Assembly: GCA_039025855.1 (NCBI GenBank)
Contig: JBCCNL010000008.1
Location: forward strand, 41,540-105,539
Reading direction: 5' to 3'
Length of the DNA: 64,000 nt
Source: JBCCOW01 sp039025855
Lineage (GTDB): Bacteria > Planctomycetota > Phycisphaerae > Phycisphaerales > Phycisphaeraceae
The translations under genes were made by a program, and so were the position numbers. This document shows, piece after piece, positions 1-8,236 of this stretch (its first letter is position 1; every line of letters starts with the position of its first letter). The notes beneath the pieces are model-generated. The model made no database searches. It saw nothing but the letters and a program-made list of their open reading frames with translations, and was not told the DNA's origin.

Positions 1-2
1 CG

Positions 3-239
3 TCGTTGACCAAACTCGAGTGGGAAGCCATCGAGGCGGCGAGCCACCCCACGCACCACGCATTGATCCTCGATAGCCAGGGCGGTAAGGTCGCCGTGCC
101 GTACCGGCTGGACCGCAATGAGGTCTTGTTTATCGAGCTGTCCGGCCCGACCGGGAACTCCGCTGAGGCGGTCAATGAAGCTCTGAATAAACTCAACCAC
201 CAGCTGGAGTACCCGGGGTCGAAGAAGCTCGAGGCGTGA
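3..239 (+). CDS. Hypothetical protein, C-terminal part (cut by window start)
   Basis: The frame is open from the first complete codon to a TGA at 237-239, so this is probably the tail of a longer gene. A TTG at position 6 could also serve as a start, but no ribosome binding site can be seen because the sequence begins there. The 78 or so visible residues are hydrophilic with alternating short helices and strands, and I do not recognise a family. The gene converges on the amidohydrolase gene 31 bases downstream, and no terminator hairpin is visible between them. Confidence 0.5.
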   Translation, partial: SLTKLEWEAIEAASHPTHHALILDSQGGKVAVPYRLDRNEVLFIELSGPTGNSAEAVNEALNKLNHQLEYPGSKKLEA

Positions 240-270
240 ACGTCATCCCCGCTGTGGTGGTTGGCGTGGG

Positions 271-2106
271 TTAGCCCACGTGCTGATAGCCGCCGTAGAA
301 CTTCACGGGTGACCACTCGGGCGACACCGGGGGTAGTGGCTCGACGTCGTGTTCCTTGAGGTTGCCGGCCGCGTAGACAACCTCGCCGGCGACGCCGGTC
401 AGTTCGGACCTGAGTGTCGACAGTTCTGCGTCGGTGACTTGGAAGTAGTCCCGGTCGAGGGCGATGAAGTCGGCGAACTGTCCGGGGGCGATCGCGCCCT
501 TGACGCCTTCGTGGCCTGTGGACCAGGCGCTGCCGAGGGTCCAGAGGCGGAGGGCTTCTTCGCGGTCGAGCAGATTGTCGTCGCCGTACATCTGCATGCC
601 GCCGAGCGACTTGCCTGTGCACAGCCACGCGAGGCTGAGCCAGGGGTTGTGGGACGAGACGCGGGTTGCGTCGGTGCCGGCACACATGGGCAGGCCCATG
701 CTCATCATGCGGCGGACCGGCGGGGCATCCTTGAGCGCGTCGGGCCCGTAGCGGCGGGCGAAGTCCTCGGCCTGGTAGATGATGCGGTTCTGGATCGCCA
801 TGCCGCCGCCGAGTTCGGCGATACGCTCGAGGTTGCGGTCGGTGATCGTCTCGGCGTGATCGACGAGCATGCGTGGGCCCTTGCCGATACCGCCGGCGTG
901 TTTGGTGTGCGCGGCTTCATAGGTGCCAAGCAGCCGGTCGATCGTCTCGTTGTAGGTCATGTGCTGACGTGTCGGCCAGCCGTTGGCAGCGAGTACGTCC
1001 ATAATGGGCTGCTGGACGTCTTCGGCGTTGTGATCGATGTCGGGGCGGGCGTCGTTGAAGATCTCGTAGTCGTAGGCGGCCCAGCAGATGTTCTCGCCGG
1101 CACCTGTGAGGTAGAGCATGTCATCCGTGCCGGCCTTGGGGGAGTGGTCCTTGACCCAGCGGCGGTAGCTCGCCTCTTCCTGGCCTTTGACCTGCGGGAA
1201 GGTGTTGAGCGAGGTGCGGATCTTAAGCAGGCCGTCACGGTTGAGCTCGTCGAAGACGCCGTAGGCATCGGGGAAGACCATGCCACCGCCGCCGCAGTCG
1301 CTGACGCTGGTGATGCCGAGCGAGTGCATCTCGCGTTGGAAGCTCAGCGATGAATTGATCTGGTCGGCCTTGTTGAGTCTTGGCCCGTTGCTGATCGACT
1401 TGTAGAGGATCAGCCCGGAGGGGTAGGCGAAGACGGCTCCGGTGGGCTTGCCGTGCCGGTCGAACGCGAGCCGGCCGCCGGGGTAGGTCGGACGGGTCGG
1501 CTTGTCGTAGTCGAGGTACTCCATCGCCTTGTTGTTGAGCAGGGCGTAGGCGTAGAGGTAGAGGATGAAGACGGGGTGGTCTTGCGAGACGGCGTTGATC
1601 TCATCGAGCGTCGGCATGCGGCGCTCTTTGAACTGGTACATCGAGAAGCCGCCGATGACGCGGATCCACTGGCCCTTGGGCGTGCGGGCGGCCTGTTCGC
1701 GGAGCATCTCCAGGGCGCGTTCGAGCGAGTCGACGCCGTCCCAGCGGACCTCCATGTGGTAGTTGAGGCCCTGGCGGACGAAGTGCGCATGAGAGTCATT
1801 GAGCCCGGGGATGACACGCTTGCCCTTGGCGTCGATGACGCGGGTGTCGGGGCCTTTGACGGCAAGGACTTCTTCGTCGGAGCCAACGGAGAGGAAGCGG
1901 TCGCCGACGGTGGCGAACGCGGTGGCGTTGGGCTTGGCGGGGTCCATCGTGCTGACGGCCGCGTTGTGGAGGATGAGATCGGCGGGCGTGTTGGAATGGT
2001 CGTCGCCGAAGGCGTGGCGGGTGAGCGGTGAGAGGCCGAGCGTGGCCATCCCGCCGACGGCAGCGCCGAGGAAGGTGCGTCGTGAGGCGTGGTTGATGTC
2101 GATCAT
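271..2106 (-). CDS. Tat-exported amidohydrolase family protein (YtcJ-like)
   Basis: A 611-residue metal-dependent hydrolase of the amidohydrolase superfamily. The N-terminus carries a twin-arginine signal (SRRTFLG, residues 8-14) followed by a hydrophobic stretch, so the folded enzyme is probably exported. The family's HxH metal ligands are at H106 and H108 in NDSHAHF, and a late conserved Asp lies in CAGTDATR. A C-terminal segment (GQFADFIALDRD) is typical of the small beta-domain. The ATG at 2106 is chosen because it directly precedes the Tat motif and has a GGAG eight bases upstream; longer starts would overlap the preceding gene. It follows two isochorismatase-like genes on the same strand, so the three are probably co-transcribed. 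The substrate is unknown; the family hydrolyses amides, formamides and related C-N bonds. Confidence 0.85.
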   Translation of the reverse strand: MIDINHASRRTFLGAAVGGMATLGLSPLTRHAFGDDHSNTPADLILHNAAVSTMDPAKPNATAFATVGDRFLSVGSDEEVLAVKGPDTRVIDAKGKRVIPGLNDSHAHFVRQGLNYHMEVRWDGVDSLERALEMLREQAARTPKGQWIRVIGGFSMYQFKERRMPTLDEINAVSQDHPVFILYLYAYALLNNKAMEYLDYDKPTRPTYPGGRLAFDRHGKPTGAVFAYPSGLILYKSISNGPRLNKADQINSSLSFQREMHSLGITSVSDCGGGGMVFPDAYGVFDELNRDGLLKIRTSLNTFPQVKGQEEASYRRWVKDHSPKAGTDDMLYLTGAGENICWAAYDYEIFNDARPDIDHNAEDVQQPIMDVLAANGWPTRQHMTYNETIDRLLGTYEAAHTKHAGGIGKGPRMLVDHAETITDRNLERIAELGGGMAIQNRIIYQAEDFARRYGPDALKDAPPVRRMMSMGLPMCAGTDATRVSSHNPWLSLAWLCTGKSLGGMQMYGDDNLLDREEALRLWTLGSAWSTGHEGVKGAIAPGQFADFIALDRDYFQVTDAELSTLRSELTGVAGEVVYAAGNLKEHDVEPLPPVSPEWSPVKFYGGYQHVG

Positions 2107-2140
2107 CGGGGCGCTCCGTTTGGAGGGTGGCGTTTGAGAA

Positions 2141-2848
2141 TCAGTCGGCGGCGTGTTCTTTGAGGATGGCGGTGACGGCGTCTTGGACGGTGGCGTTGGG
2201 TGACGCGGCGAGCCATTCGTGGGTGACCTGCTGCCAGGTGACGGGTATGACACCCGCTTGGATCAGCCGGGCGACGGCCATCTCATGGGCGTCTGAACTG
2301 GTCGCGCCCGACGCATCGGTGACAACGTAGACCTGATAACCGTCGACCATGGCCTGCAGCGCGGGGAGCGTGACGCCGGTCTCGATCGACGGCGCGGCGA
2401 AGATGAGCTTGGACTGTCCGAGGCGTTCGATGGTGGAGATGGCGGCCGGGTCGTCCCAGAAGTTGGGGCCCGGGCGGGTGAAGACTTCGTGGTGGGGTCG
2501 GACCGCGGCGATGTCCGGGATCAGTGCTGCGGTGTCGGACTGGCCGGACCTCCCGGTGAGCAGCGTGGACACATCGAACGCCACGGCGGACTTGGCGAGG
2601 GCGACCGCGTTGTTGAGCAGGTTGCTCTGATGCGCGTCGGGCACATGCGCCATCGCATCGGGCTGGAAGTCGATCAGGACGAGCGTGGCGTTGGACGGCG
2701 TCAGCGGCGTGAGCACGCTTGGGGCAGGACCGTCTGTCGTATCGGGGTGGGCATGAGCGGTTGATGGAGGCAGGCCAAGGAGTCCGGCGGCGAACATGCC
2801 GGCTATGAAGGCCAGACCAAGGAGCGAGCTGCATTGGTGTCGGGGCAT
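2141..2848 (-). CDS. Exported isochorismatase-fold protein lacking the catalytic cysteine
   Basis: A 235-residue protein with a signal peptide (hydrophobic core about residues 8-30) and an isochorismatase/cysteine hydrolase fold of the YcaC type. The catalytic Asp is kept (D60 in LVLIDFQPD). Aligned to its neighbour at 2912-3742 through the shared GYxVYVVxDASG segment, the nucleophile position (C177 in the neighbour) is Gly158 here (IETGVTLPAL). It is therefore either inactive or uses another mechanism. The two genes are 63 bases apart on the same strand, and a tandem duplication followed by divergence is the simplest history. Start chosen at the ATG preceding the signal peptide, with a weak GAGGA upstream. 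Confidence 0.8.
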   Translation of the reverse strand: MPRHQCSSLLGLAFIAGMFAAGLLGLPPSTAHAHPDTTDGPAPSVLTPLTPSNATLVLIDFQPDAMAHVPDAHQSNLLNNAVALAKSAVAFDVSTLLTGRSGQSDTAALIPDIAAVRPHHEVFTRPGPNFWDDPAAISTIERLGQSKLIFAAPSIETGVTLPALQAMVDGYQVYVVTDASGATSSDAHEMAVARLIQAGVIPVTWQQVTHEWLAASPNATVQDAVTAILKEHAAD

Positions 2849-2911
2849 CGGCGGGGGTTCCTCGGGCGGGGACGGCGTTTGCGGTTGAATGTGGACGAGG
2901 CAGCGGATCGA

Positions 2912-3742
2912 CTATTCGCCGGCCTCGGGGTTGTCGCTCGTGCTGCCGGTGAAGGCGGCGTGGCTGGCCATGGCCTCGGCGTAACCGGGCATGTGTTCGG
3001 CGAAGATCTTCGCGGTCGCGGCGCCTTCCTCGTTGCGCCAGTCCGAGAGCAGCTCACAGGCCAGGGCAAACCAGTTGCCCATCTCCGCGCCGGCGGCGGC
3101 CATCCGCATGAGCGACGCCTGCTGCACCTGCGGGTTGGTGGTGCCCGAGGCGTCGACGACGACGTAGACGTCGTAGCCGGCCTCCAGCATGGACAGCGTG
3201 ACGAACGCCACGCACACGTCGGTGGTGATGCCGCTGACGACGACCTTCTTACGGCCCGTGGCTTCGACGGCGGCACGGAAGTTGGGGTCGTCCCAGGCGT
3301 TGATCTGGCCGGTGCGTTCGATGAGCGGGGCATCGGGGAACATGGCGACGACCTCGGGGAGCTTGGGACCGTTGGGTCCGGCGGCGGCGGAGGTCGTGAT
3401 GACCACGGGTACTCTGTGGAGCTTGCCGATCTTGGCCTTGGCCATGACGTCGGCCTTGTAGGTGGTCATGTCGACGTTGTCGACGAGGTTCATCAGGCCG
3501 GCCTGGTGATCGACGAAGAGGAAGGCGCAGTTGTCGGGGGTCAGGCGTTCGCGCTCGCCGCCCTCGACCCACTTCTCGGGGTGGCCGACCGACGAGCCCT
3601 GGCTACCCATGGCCTGGTCTTCGGCGAGGGCGTGGGGCGATACGGCCATCAGGGATGCGGTCACGGCGACGGCGGCCGAACGGACGATCCGGCCAGCGAA
3701 GCGGCGGGGCATGGGCGAGATGGGGTGGCAACGGTTGAACAT
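2912..3742 (-). CDS. Exported isochorismatase family cysteine hydrolase (YcaC-like)
   Basis: A 276-residue hydrolase with an N-terminal signal peptide (residues about 18-40, ending HALA) and an intact YcaC-type active site: Asp78 in FLFVDHQAG and Cys177 in GITTDVCVAF. The segments GPNGPKLPE and GQINAWDDPNF are also typical of the subfamily. Family members cleave amide or ester-like bonds with the cysteine; the substrate cannot be told from sequence. The ATG at 3742 has a GGAG about eight bases upstream and is preferred over the Met at 3712. It is the first gene of a probable three-gene operon and is divergent from an HxlR regulator, which is a common arrangement for a regulator and its target. 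Confidence 0.85.
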   Translation of the reverse strand: MFNRCHPISPMPRRFAGRIVRSAAVAVTASLMAVSPHALAEDQAMGSQGSSVGHPEKWVEGGERERLTPDNCAFLFVDHQAGLMNLVDNVDMTTYKADVMAKAKIGKLHRVPVVITTSAAAGPNGPKLPEVVAMFPDAPLIERTGQINAWDDPNFRAAVEATGRKKVVVSGITTDVCVAFVTLSMLEAGYDVYVVVDASGTTNPQVQQASLMRMAAAGAEMGNWFALACELLSDWRNEEGAATAKIFAEHMPGYAEAMASHAAFTGSTSDNPEAGE

Positions 3743-3988
3743 GCGATCGGCTCCGGGCGGGGGTTCGGGGGGTTAAACGACGCGCGGCCCAGCCGTTGGG
3801 ACGCCGCATCGTTCGGCTTCGGGTGAGGCCCCGCGGACTCATCCAGAGCGGCCAGCCGAGTCAGGTCGGCTGGACCGCGGGACAGTAGACGGGCGGAAAA
3901 AGTGACAGCAACACAACCAAGTAACCTTGAAACAACCATGAAACGGGAATGGCTGTTTCTCAACCCAATACGCGATCGGTTACCGACG

Positions 3989-3994
3989 TAGACT
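3989..3994 (+). promoter_or_regulatory. -10 box (TAGACT) of a probable leaderless promoter
   Basis: TAGACT ends six bases before the ATG at 4000, putting the expected transcription start at or next to the A of the start codon. No clear -35 box is visible. The nearby direct repeat of TGAAAC (about 3924-3939) could be a regulator site, but this is only a guess. Confidence 0.5.
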
Positions 3995-3999
3995 CGGGT

Positions 4000-4365
4000 A
4001 TGGCCAAGCGTAAAACCCCGGACCCGAACTGCCGAATCAGTGATGTGCTCGACATCTTCCGGGGACGCTGGAAGGGGGAGATCGTGGCCCTGCTGCGTGA
4101 TGAGACCCTGCGGTTTACCGAGCTGCGCCGCCGCATCCCCGGGGCGTCGGCCCGCACACTCACGGAGAACCTCCGCGGCTTGGAGCGGGACGGCGTCCTG
4201 ATCCGCGAGCAGTTCGCCGAGGTGCCGCCACACGTCGAGTACAGCCTCTCGGGCTACGGCGATGAACTGCTGCCCCTGCTGGATCGCATCCGCGAGTGGG
4301 GCGAGCAGCACCTGGGTTGTGTCGAGGCGTGTCGGGCTGCGTACGACGCCAAGCATGCAGGATGA
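4000..4365 (+). CDS. HxlR-type winged-helix transcriptional regulator
   Basis: A 121-residue regulator with the HxlR domain across nearly its whole length: a conserved Cys near the N-terminus (DPNCRISDVLD), the W/K region FRGRWKGEIV, a recognition helix in GASARTLTENLRGLERDGV, and a wing with HVEYSLSGYG. Upstream starts exist from 3949, but ATG 4000 fits family length and sits six bases behind a -10-like TAGACT. It is divergent from the isochorismatase/amidohydrolase operon and probably controls it. HxlR proteins often respond to aldehydes, quinones or other reactive compounds; the signal here is unknown. Confidence 0.85.
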   Translation: MAKRKTPDPNCRISDVLDIFRGRWKGEIVALLRDETLRFTELRRRIPGASARTLTENLRGLERDGVLIREQFAEVPPHVEYSLSGYGDELLPLLDRIREWGEQHLGCVEACRAAYDAKHAG

Positions 4366-4421
4366 ACCGCTGCACTCTTGAGGGCAGGGCATGCTTTGTA
4401 ATGGGACACGGTTGGCGGTGG

Positions 4422-5201
4422 TCACGGTCTGGCTTCGGGCAACGGGTGATCGCGGGATGCGGGTGACCAGCCGAGGGCATCGGAGATGGCTTGGCCCGCG
4501 GCTTGGGTCTCGGCGGCGACGTCGGCGGGCTCGATCGGCGGGTCGTGCAGCACCAGCATGGGCACGGTGAGCGCTGCGATGGCACGGCCCGTGTAATCGA
4601 AGACCGGCACGCTCAGGTCGGTGACCCCACGCGACACGCTCGAGGCGCGTCGGACGATCCTGGCTTTACGCAGTCGGCGTCGTTCGGCCTCGGGGATCGA
4701 CGGGTCGTCCTGCAGCGCGAGCAGTAGCCGGCCCGACGTCGTGGCCGCGGGGTCGTGGGACGAGCCGGACCGCACAGTGAGACACAGGGGGCTGGACCCG
4801 GCGACCTCGGCGACCACCACAAGCTCGGGCGGGTGTAGCTGCGCCAGGTGACAGGACTGCCCAGCCCGCTCGGCGAGCCGGACCATCGCGGGCATGGCGG
4901 CGGTGATGAGTCCCTTGGTGGGGGCGTGGCGGTGAGCGAGAGCGAGCAGGCGGGCGGTGAGGTGGTAGGCGTCGTCTTCGCCACGCCGGAGGTAGCCGCG
5001 TTCCTGTAGCCGGACCACCATGCGGAAGATCTCGGTCGGGGTTCGGTCCAACGCGTCGGCCAGCCGCTTGAGGCTGAGCCCGTTCGGCTCGTCGGCGAGC
5101 TTTTCGAGGATGTCGAGACCGCGGTCCAGGGCGGGGGCCTTGTACCGGGGGCCGGCGGACCGGCTGCCATTGCGTCGGGATGAACCGTCGGATGCGGGCA
5201 T
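4422..5201 (-). CDS. IclR family transcriptional regulator
   Basis: A 259-residue regulator. An N-terminal winged helix (ALDRGLDILEKLADEPNGLS then LKRLADALDRTPTEIFRMV) is followed by the IclR effector domain, with the typical tail AAALTVP-like segment (IAALTVPM). IclR proteins bind small carboxylic or aromatic acids and usually control a neighbouring catabolic operon. It is divergent from the Gfo/Idh/MocA-SDR-FAH operon beginning at 5445, so regulation of that operon is likely. The ATG at 5201 is preferred to one at 5237; a TACCCT box ends six bases upstream, matching the leaderless spacing seen elsewhere in the window. Confidence 0.85.
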   Translation of the reverse strand: MPASDGSSRRNGSRSAGPRYKAPALDRGLDILEKLADEPNGLSLKRLADALDRTPTEIFRMVVRLQERGYLRRGEDDAYHLTARLLALAHRHAPTKGLITAAMPAMVRLAERAGQSCHLAQLHPPELVVVAEVAGSSPLCLTVRSGSSHDPAATTSGRLLLALQDDPSIPEAERRRLRKARIVRRASSVSRGVTDLSVPVFDYTGRAIAALTVPMLVLHDPPIEPADVAAETQAAGQAISDALGWSPASRDHPLPEARP

Positions 5202-5207
5202 CGTGCG

Positions 5208-5213
5208 AGGGTA
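5208..5213 (-). promoter_or_regulatory. Possible -10 box (TACCCT) of the IclR gene
   Basis: On the minus strand TACCCT ends six bases before the ATG at 5201. It is the weakest match in the set of probable leaderless promoters here, and is listed because the spacing is identical. Confidence 0.3.
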
Positions 5214-5444
5214 GACGCGAGTCACAAGAAATTCCACTGGTAAAAAACGTTACGAAGTATAAAATCTTGTCGATCGACCCCGTCTGAATCTCATGTCGCA
5301 GGCCCTGACCATTGCTGTCCACGCATTCAAGCCATTCGAGCGGTCCCTGCGCGAGCACTCCGTGGGCGTCGGCTTGGCGAAAGCAGTGGCCGAAGCGCCG
5401 CGTGGTGTCTTGCGGGCTGCGGCCGAAGAAGCTTGGAGCCTTGC

Positions 5445-6542
5445 ATGAGTGTGCAGGGCCCGCCGTTGAACCAGACGCCGCACGCGCCGAGGCGGGTACG
5501 GCCGATCGTGAGCATCGGGGCTGGGGGCATCGTGAAGGACGCACACCTCCCGGCGTACAAAAGCGCTGGTTTCCCGGTGGCGTCGATCTTCGACGTGGAT
5601 GTCGAGAAGGCGACCGCGTTGGCGGACTCGTTCGGGATCTCGCGGGTGTGCGTGTCGCTGGACGAGTCGATCGAGACGGCGCCGGATGACGCTGTGTTTG
5701 ATGTGGCCATCCCGGCGTCGCATGTGCTCGGTACGCTCGAGCGTCTGCCGGAGGGTGCTGTTGTGCTGATCCAGAAACCGTTGGGGGAGGACTTGGCAGG
5801 GGCTTGGCGGATTCGCGAGCTGTGTAACGAGCGGGGGCTTGTCGCGTCGGTCAATTTTCAGCTGCGGTACGCGCCGTACATCCTCGCGGCCCGTGACCTG
5901 ATCGAGCGCGGTGTGATCGGCGAGCTCCATGACGTCGAGGTCCGTGTCACGGTGTACATGCCCTGGCAGCTCTGGACCTTCCTCGAAGGCATCCCGCGGG
6001 TCGAGATCCTCTATCACAGCGTGCACTACGTCGATCTGATCCGTAGCTTCTTCGGTGACCCCGAGCGGGTCTACGCCCGCACGCTCAAACACCCCAAGGT
6101 CCCCAACCTCGCGTCGACCCGGTCCAACATCATCCTCGACTACGGCGACCAACAGCGGGCCAACATCACCACCAACCATGGCCACGCGTTCGGTTCTGCC
6201 CACCAAGAGAGCTACGTCAAGTGGGAGGGCACCCGCGGCGCGATCAAGGCCCGGCTCGGGCTGCTGATGAACTACCCCAAGGGCGTCCCGGATCGGCTGG
6301 AGTACTGCGAGTTGGACGCCGACCATGCGGTACCAGAGTGGAAGAGCGTCAAGCTTCACGGCAGCTGGTACCCCGACGCGTTTGTCGGCCCGATGTCGGA
6401 CCTGATGCGGTTTGCCAATGGGGAGACCGACACGCTGCCAACACGGGTGGACGATGCGCTGCGGACGATGGCGGTGGTCGAGGCGGCGTATGCGTCGAGC
6501 GAGACGGGCGGGGTGACGCCGCGATGGGAGCAGGGCCCGTGA
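5445..6542 (+). CDS. Gfo/Idh/MocA family NAD(P)-dependent oxidoreductase
   Basis: A 365-residue sugar or polyol dehydrogenase. The N-terminal Rossmann domain begins with VSIGAGGIVKDAHLPAY, which binds NAD(P). The EKP-type motif appears as QKPLGED, followed by the alpha/beta C-terminal substrate domain containing HSVHYVDLIRSF. The ATG at 5445 has TTGGAG seven bases upstream; a TTG at 5433 in frame is a weaker option. It is the first gene of an operon: the SDR gene overlaps its stop by four bases and an FAH hydrolase follows. Together with the nearby alpha-fucosidase this points to oxidation of a deoxysugar such as L-fucose, but the substrate is inferred from context only. Confidence 0.85.
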   Translation: MSVQGPPLNQTPHAPRRVRPIVSIGAGGIVKDAHLPAYKSAGFPVASIFDVDVEKATALADSFGISRVCVSLDESIETAPDDAVFDVAIPASHVLGTLERLPEGAVVLIQKPLGEDLAGAWRIRELCNERGLVASVNFQLRYAPYILAARDLIERGVIGELHDVEVRVTVYMPWQLWTFLEGIPRVEILYHSVHYVDLIRSFFGDPERVYARTLKHPKVPNLASTRSNIILDYGDQQRANITTNHGHAFGSAHQESYVKWEGTRGAIKARLGLLMNYPKGVPDRLEYCELDADHAVPEWKSVKLHGSWYPDAFVGPMSDLMRFANGETDTLPTRVDDALRTMAVVEAAYASSETGGVTPRWEQGP

Positions 6543-7333
6543 GTACGACGATGGACAACTTGTTCAGGCTCGACGGGAAAACCGCGGTGATCACCGGTGG
6601 CGGGTCGGGGATCGGGCGAGCGATCTGCGACACACTGGCGGGTGCGGGTGCGCGGGTCGCTATCTGGGATCGGGACACGGAGGCGGCCGAGGGCGTGCGG
6701 GCGGCCATCGAGTTAGCCGGGGGAAAGGCACGGGTGTTTGGCTGCGATGTGGCGGACCTCGGGAGCGTGCGTGACGCGTTCGGGCAGAGCGTCGAGGCGT
6801 TCGGTGGCGTCGAGCTGCTAGTCAACAACGCGGGCATCGCTCACGTGGGCGATGTGTGCAGCACGGAGCCTGAGGACTTTGATCGGCTGTATGACGTTAA
6901 TGTGAAGGGGGTGTACCACGGGCTACGCGTGGTCGTGCCGCACATGCTCGAGGGCGGTGGGGGGGCGATTGTGAACATGGCGTCGATCGCGTCGCTGGTG
7001 GGATTGCGTGACCGGTTCGCGTACAGCATGAGCAAGGGCGCGGTGCTGACCATGACGTATTCGGTGGCGATCGACTACGCGGACCGCGGGGTGCGGTGCA
7101 ACTGTGTGTGCCCTGCGCGGGTGCACACGCCGTTCGTCGATCGGTTCATCGCGAAGAACTACCCGGAGCGGCAGGATGAGATGTTCGAGGAACTCAGCGC
7201 GTATCAGCCGGTGGGCCGGATGGGGACGCCGGACGAGGTGGCGACGCTGATCCTGTTTTTGTTGTCGGACCAGGCCGCGTTTATCACGGGCTCGGCCTAT
7301 CCGATTGATGGCGGGGTTGTGAATATCCGCTGA
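6539..7333 (+). CDS. SDR family oxidoreductase, probable sugar-acid dehydrogenase
   Basis: A 264-residue classical short-chain dehydrogenase. It has the TGGGSGIG cofactor motif, the NNAG motif, and the Ser and YxxxK active site in MASIASL and AYSMSKG. The C-terminal AFITGSAYPIDGG is the standard ending. The GTG at 6539 overlaps the preceding stop (GTGA) and has GGGAG upstream; an ATG at 6551 is the alternative. Between a Gfo/Idh/MocA enzyme and an FAH hydrolase, it would fit 2-keto-3-deoxy-L-fuconate 4-dehydrogenase or L-fucose dehydrogenase of the non-phosphorylating fucose pathway. That assignment is inference. Confidence 0.88.
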   Translation: MSTTMDNLFRLDGKTAVITGGGSGIGRAICDTLAGAGARVAIWDRDTEAAEGVRAAIELAGGKARVFGCDVADLGSVRDAFGQSVEAFGGVELLVNNAGIAHVGDVCSTEPEDFDRLYDVNVKGVYHGLRVVVPHMLEGGGGAIVNMASIASLVGLRDRFAYSMSKGAVLTMTYSVAIDYADRGVRCNCVCPARVHTPFVDRFIAKNYPERQDEMFEELSAYQPVGRMGTPDEVATLILFLLSDQAAFITGSAYPIDGGVVNIR

Positions 7334-7358
7334 TGGCACGCATGAAGGAGAACACGTT

Positions 7359-8210
7359 ATGAAACTCATCCGATTTGGTCAGACCGGCGAGGAGAGGCCC
7401 GGGGTCGAGCTGCCCGACGGCACGCGGAAGGATCTGAGCAATCACTTTTCCGATTGGGACCGCGCGTTTTTCAATAGGGGAGGACTCGATCGGCTGGCCT
7501 CGGTGATTGAGGACACGGCGGGCTTACCCGATGTGCCTGCCAACGCGCGTCTCGGGTCACCGGTCCCTCGGCCGGGGAAGGTCGTGTGTATCGGGCTGAA
7601 CTACGCGGACCACGCCGAGGAGTCGGGGCTGGCGGTGCCCGAGGAGCCGGTCGTGTTCCTTAAAGCGTCGAACACGGTGGTCGGGCCATACGACCCCGTC
7701 CTGATCCCGCGGGGCAGCACGAAGACCGACTGGGAGGTCGAGCTCGGCGTGGTGATCGGGAAGGACACGCGGTATCTGGAGTCCGTTGAGACGGCGTCTG
7801 ACTGCATCGCGGGGTATTGCATCAGCCACGACGTCTCGGAGCGGGCGTTCCAGTTGGAGCTCGGAGGCCAGTGGACCAAGGGCAAGAGCTGCGACACGTT
7901 TAACCCGCTCGGGCCGTATCTGGTGACGCGGGATGAAGCGCTGGACCCCAGATCGATGGGTCTGACGCTGGACCTCAATGGCGAGCGGCGGCAGACCGGG
8001 AACACCTCGACGATGGTGTTCGATGTGTTCTTCCTCGTGCACTACCTGAGCCAGTTCATGACGCTGGAGGCGGGGGACGTGATCACGACCGGGACGCCGC
8101 CGGGCGTGGGCCTGGGGATGGACCCGCCGATGTACCTGCAGCCGGGCGATGTGACGGTGCTGGCGATTGACGGGCTGGGCGAGCAGCGGCAGACGTTCGC
8201 GTCGGCGTGA
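7359..8210 (+). CDS. Fumarylacetoacetate hydrolase family protein (probable 2,4-diketo-3-deoxy-L-fuconate hydrolase)
   Basis: A 283-residue FAH-family hydrolase. The typical core begins at KVVCIGLNYADHAEE, and metal ligands are expected in the DWEVELGVVIG segment. The conserved TGTPPGVGLGM loop and VFDVFFLVHYLSQFMTL helix are also present. Enzymes of this subfamily cleave acylpyruvates. In the oxidative L-fucose pathway the last step is hydrolysis of 2,4-diketo-3-deoxy-L-fuconate to pyruvate and lactate. The AAGGAG ribosome binding site eight bases before the ATG is one of the best in the window. Third gene of the operon, and it converges on the alpha-L-fucosidase gene, which supports the fucose reading. 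The dehydratase and lactonase of that pathway are not in the window. Confidence 0.85.
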   Translation: MKLIRFGQTGEERPGVELPDGTRKDLSNHFSDWDRAFFNRGGLDRLASVIEDTAGLPDVPANARLGSPVPRPGKVVCIGLNYADHAEESGLAVPEEPVVFLKASNTVVGPYDPVLIPRGSTKTDWEVELGVVIGKDTRYLESVETASDCIAGYCISHDVSERAFQLELGGQWTKGKSCDTFNPLGPYLVTRDEALDPRSMGLTLDLNGERRQTGNTSTMVFDVFFLVHYLSQFMTLEAGDVITTGTPPGVGLGMDPPMYLQPGDVTVLAIDGLGEQRQTFASA

Positions 8211-8236
8211 CAAGCAAACACTTCTGCGGTCTGTGG

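Noticed and set aside
6221..6538. N-terminal extension of the SDR protein by 106 codons
   Set aside because: It overlaps the preceding gene in another frame and lies before the conserved start of the SDR fold.
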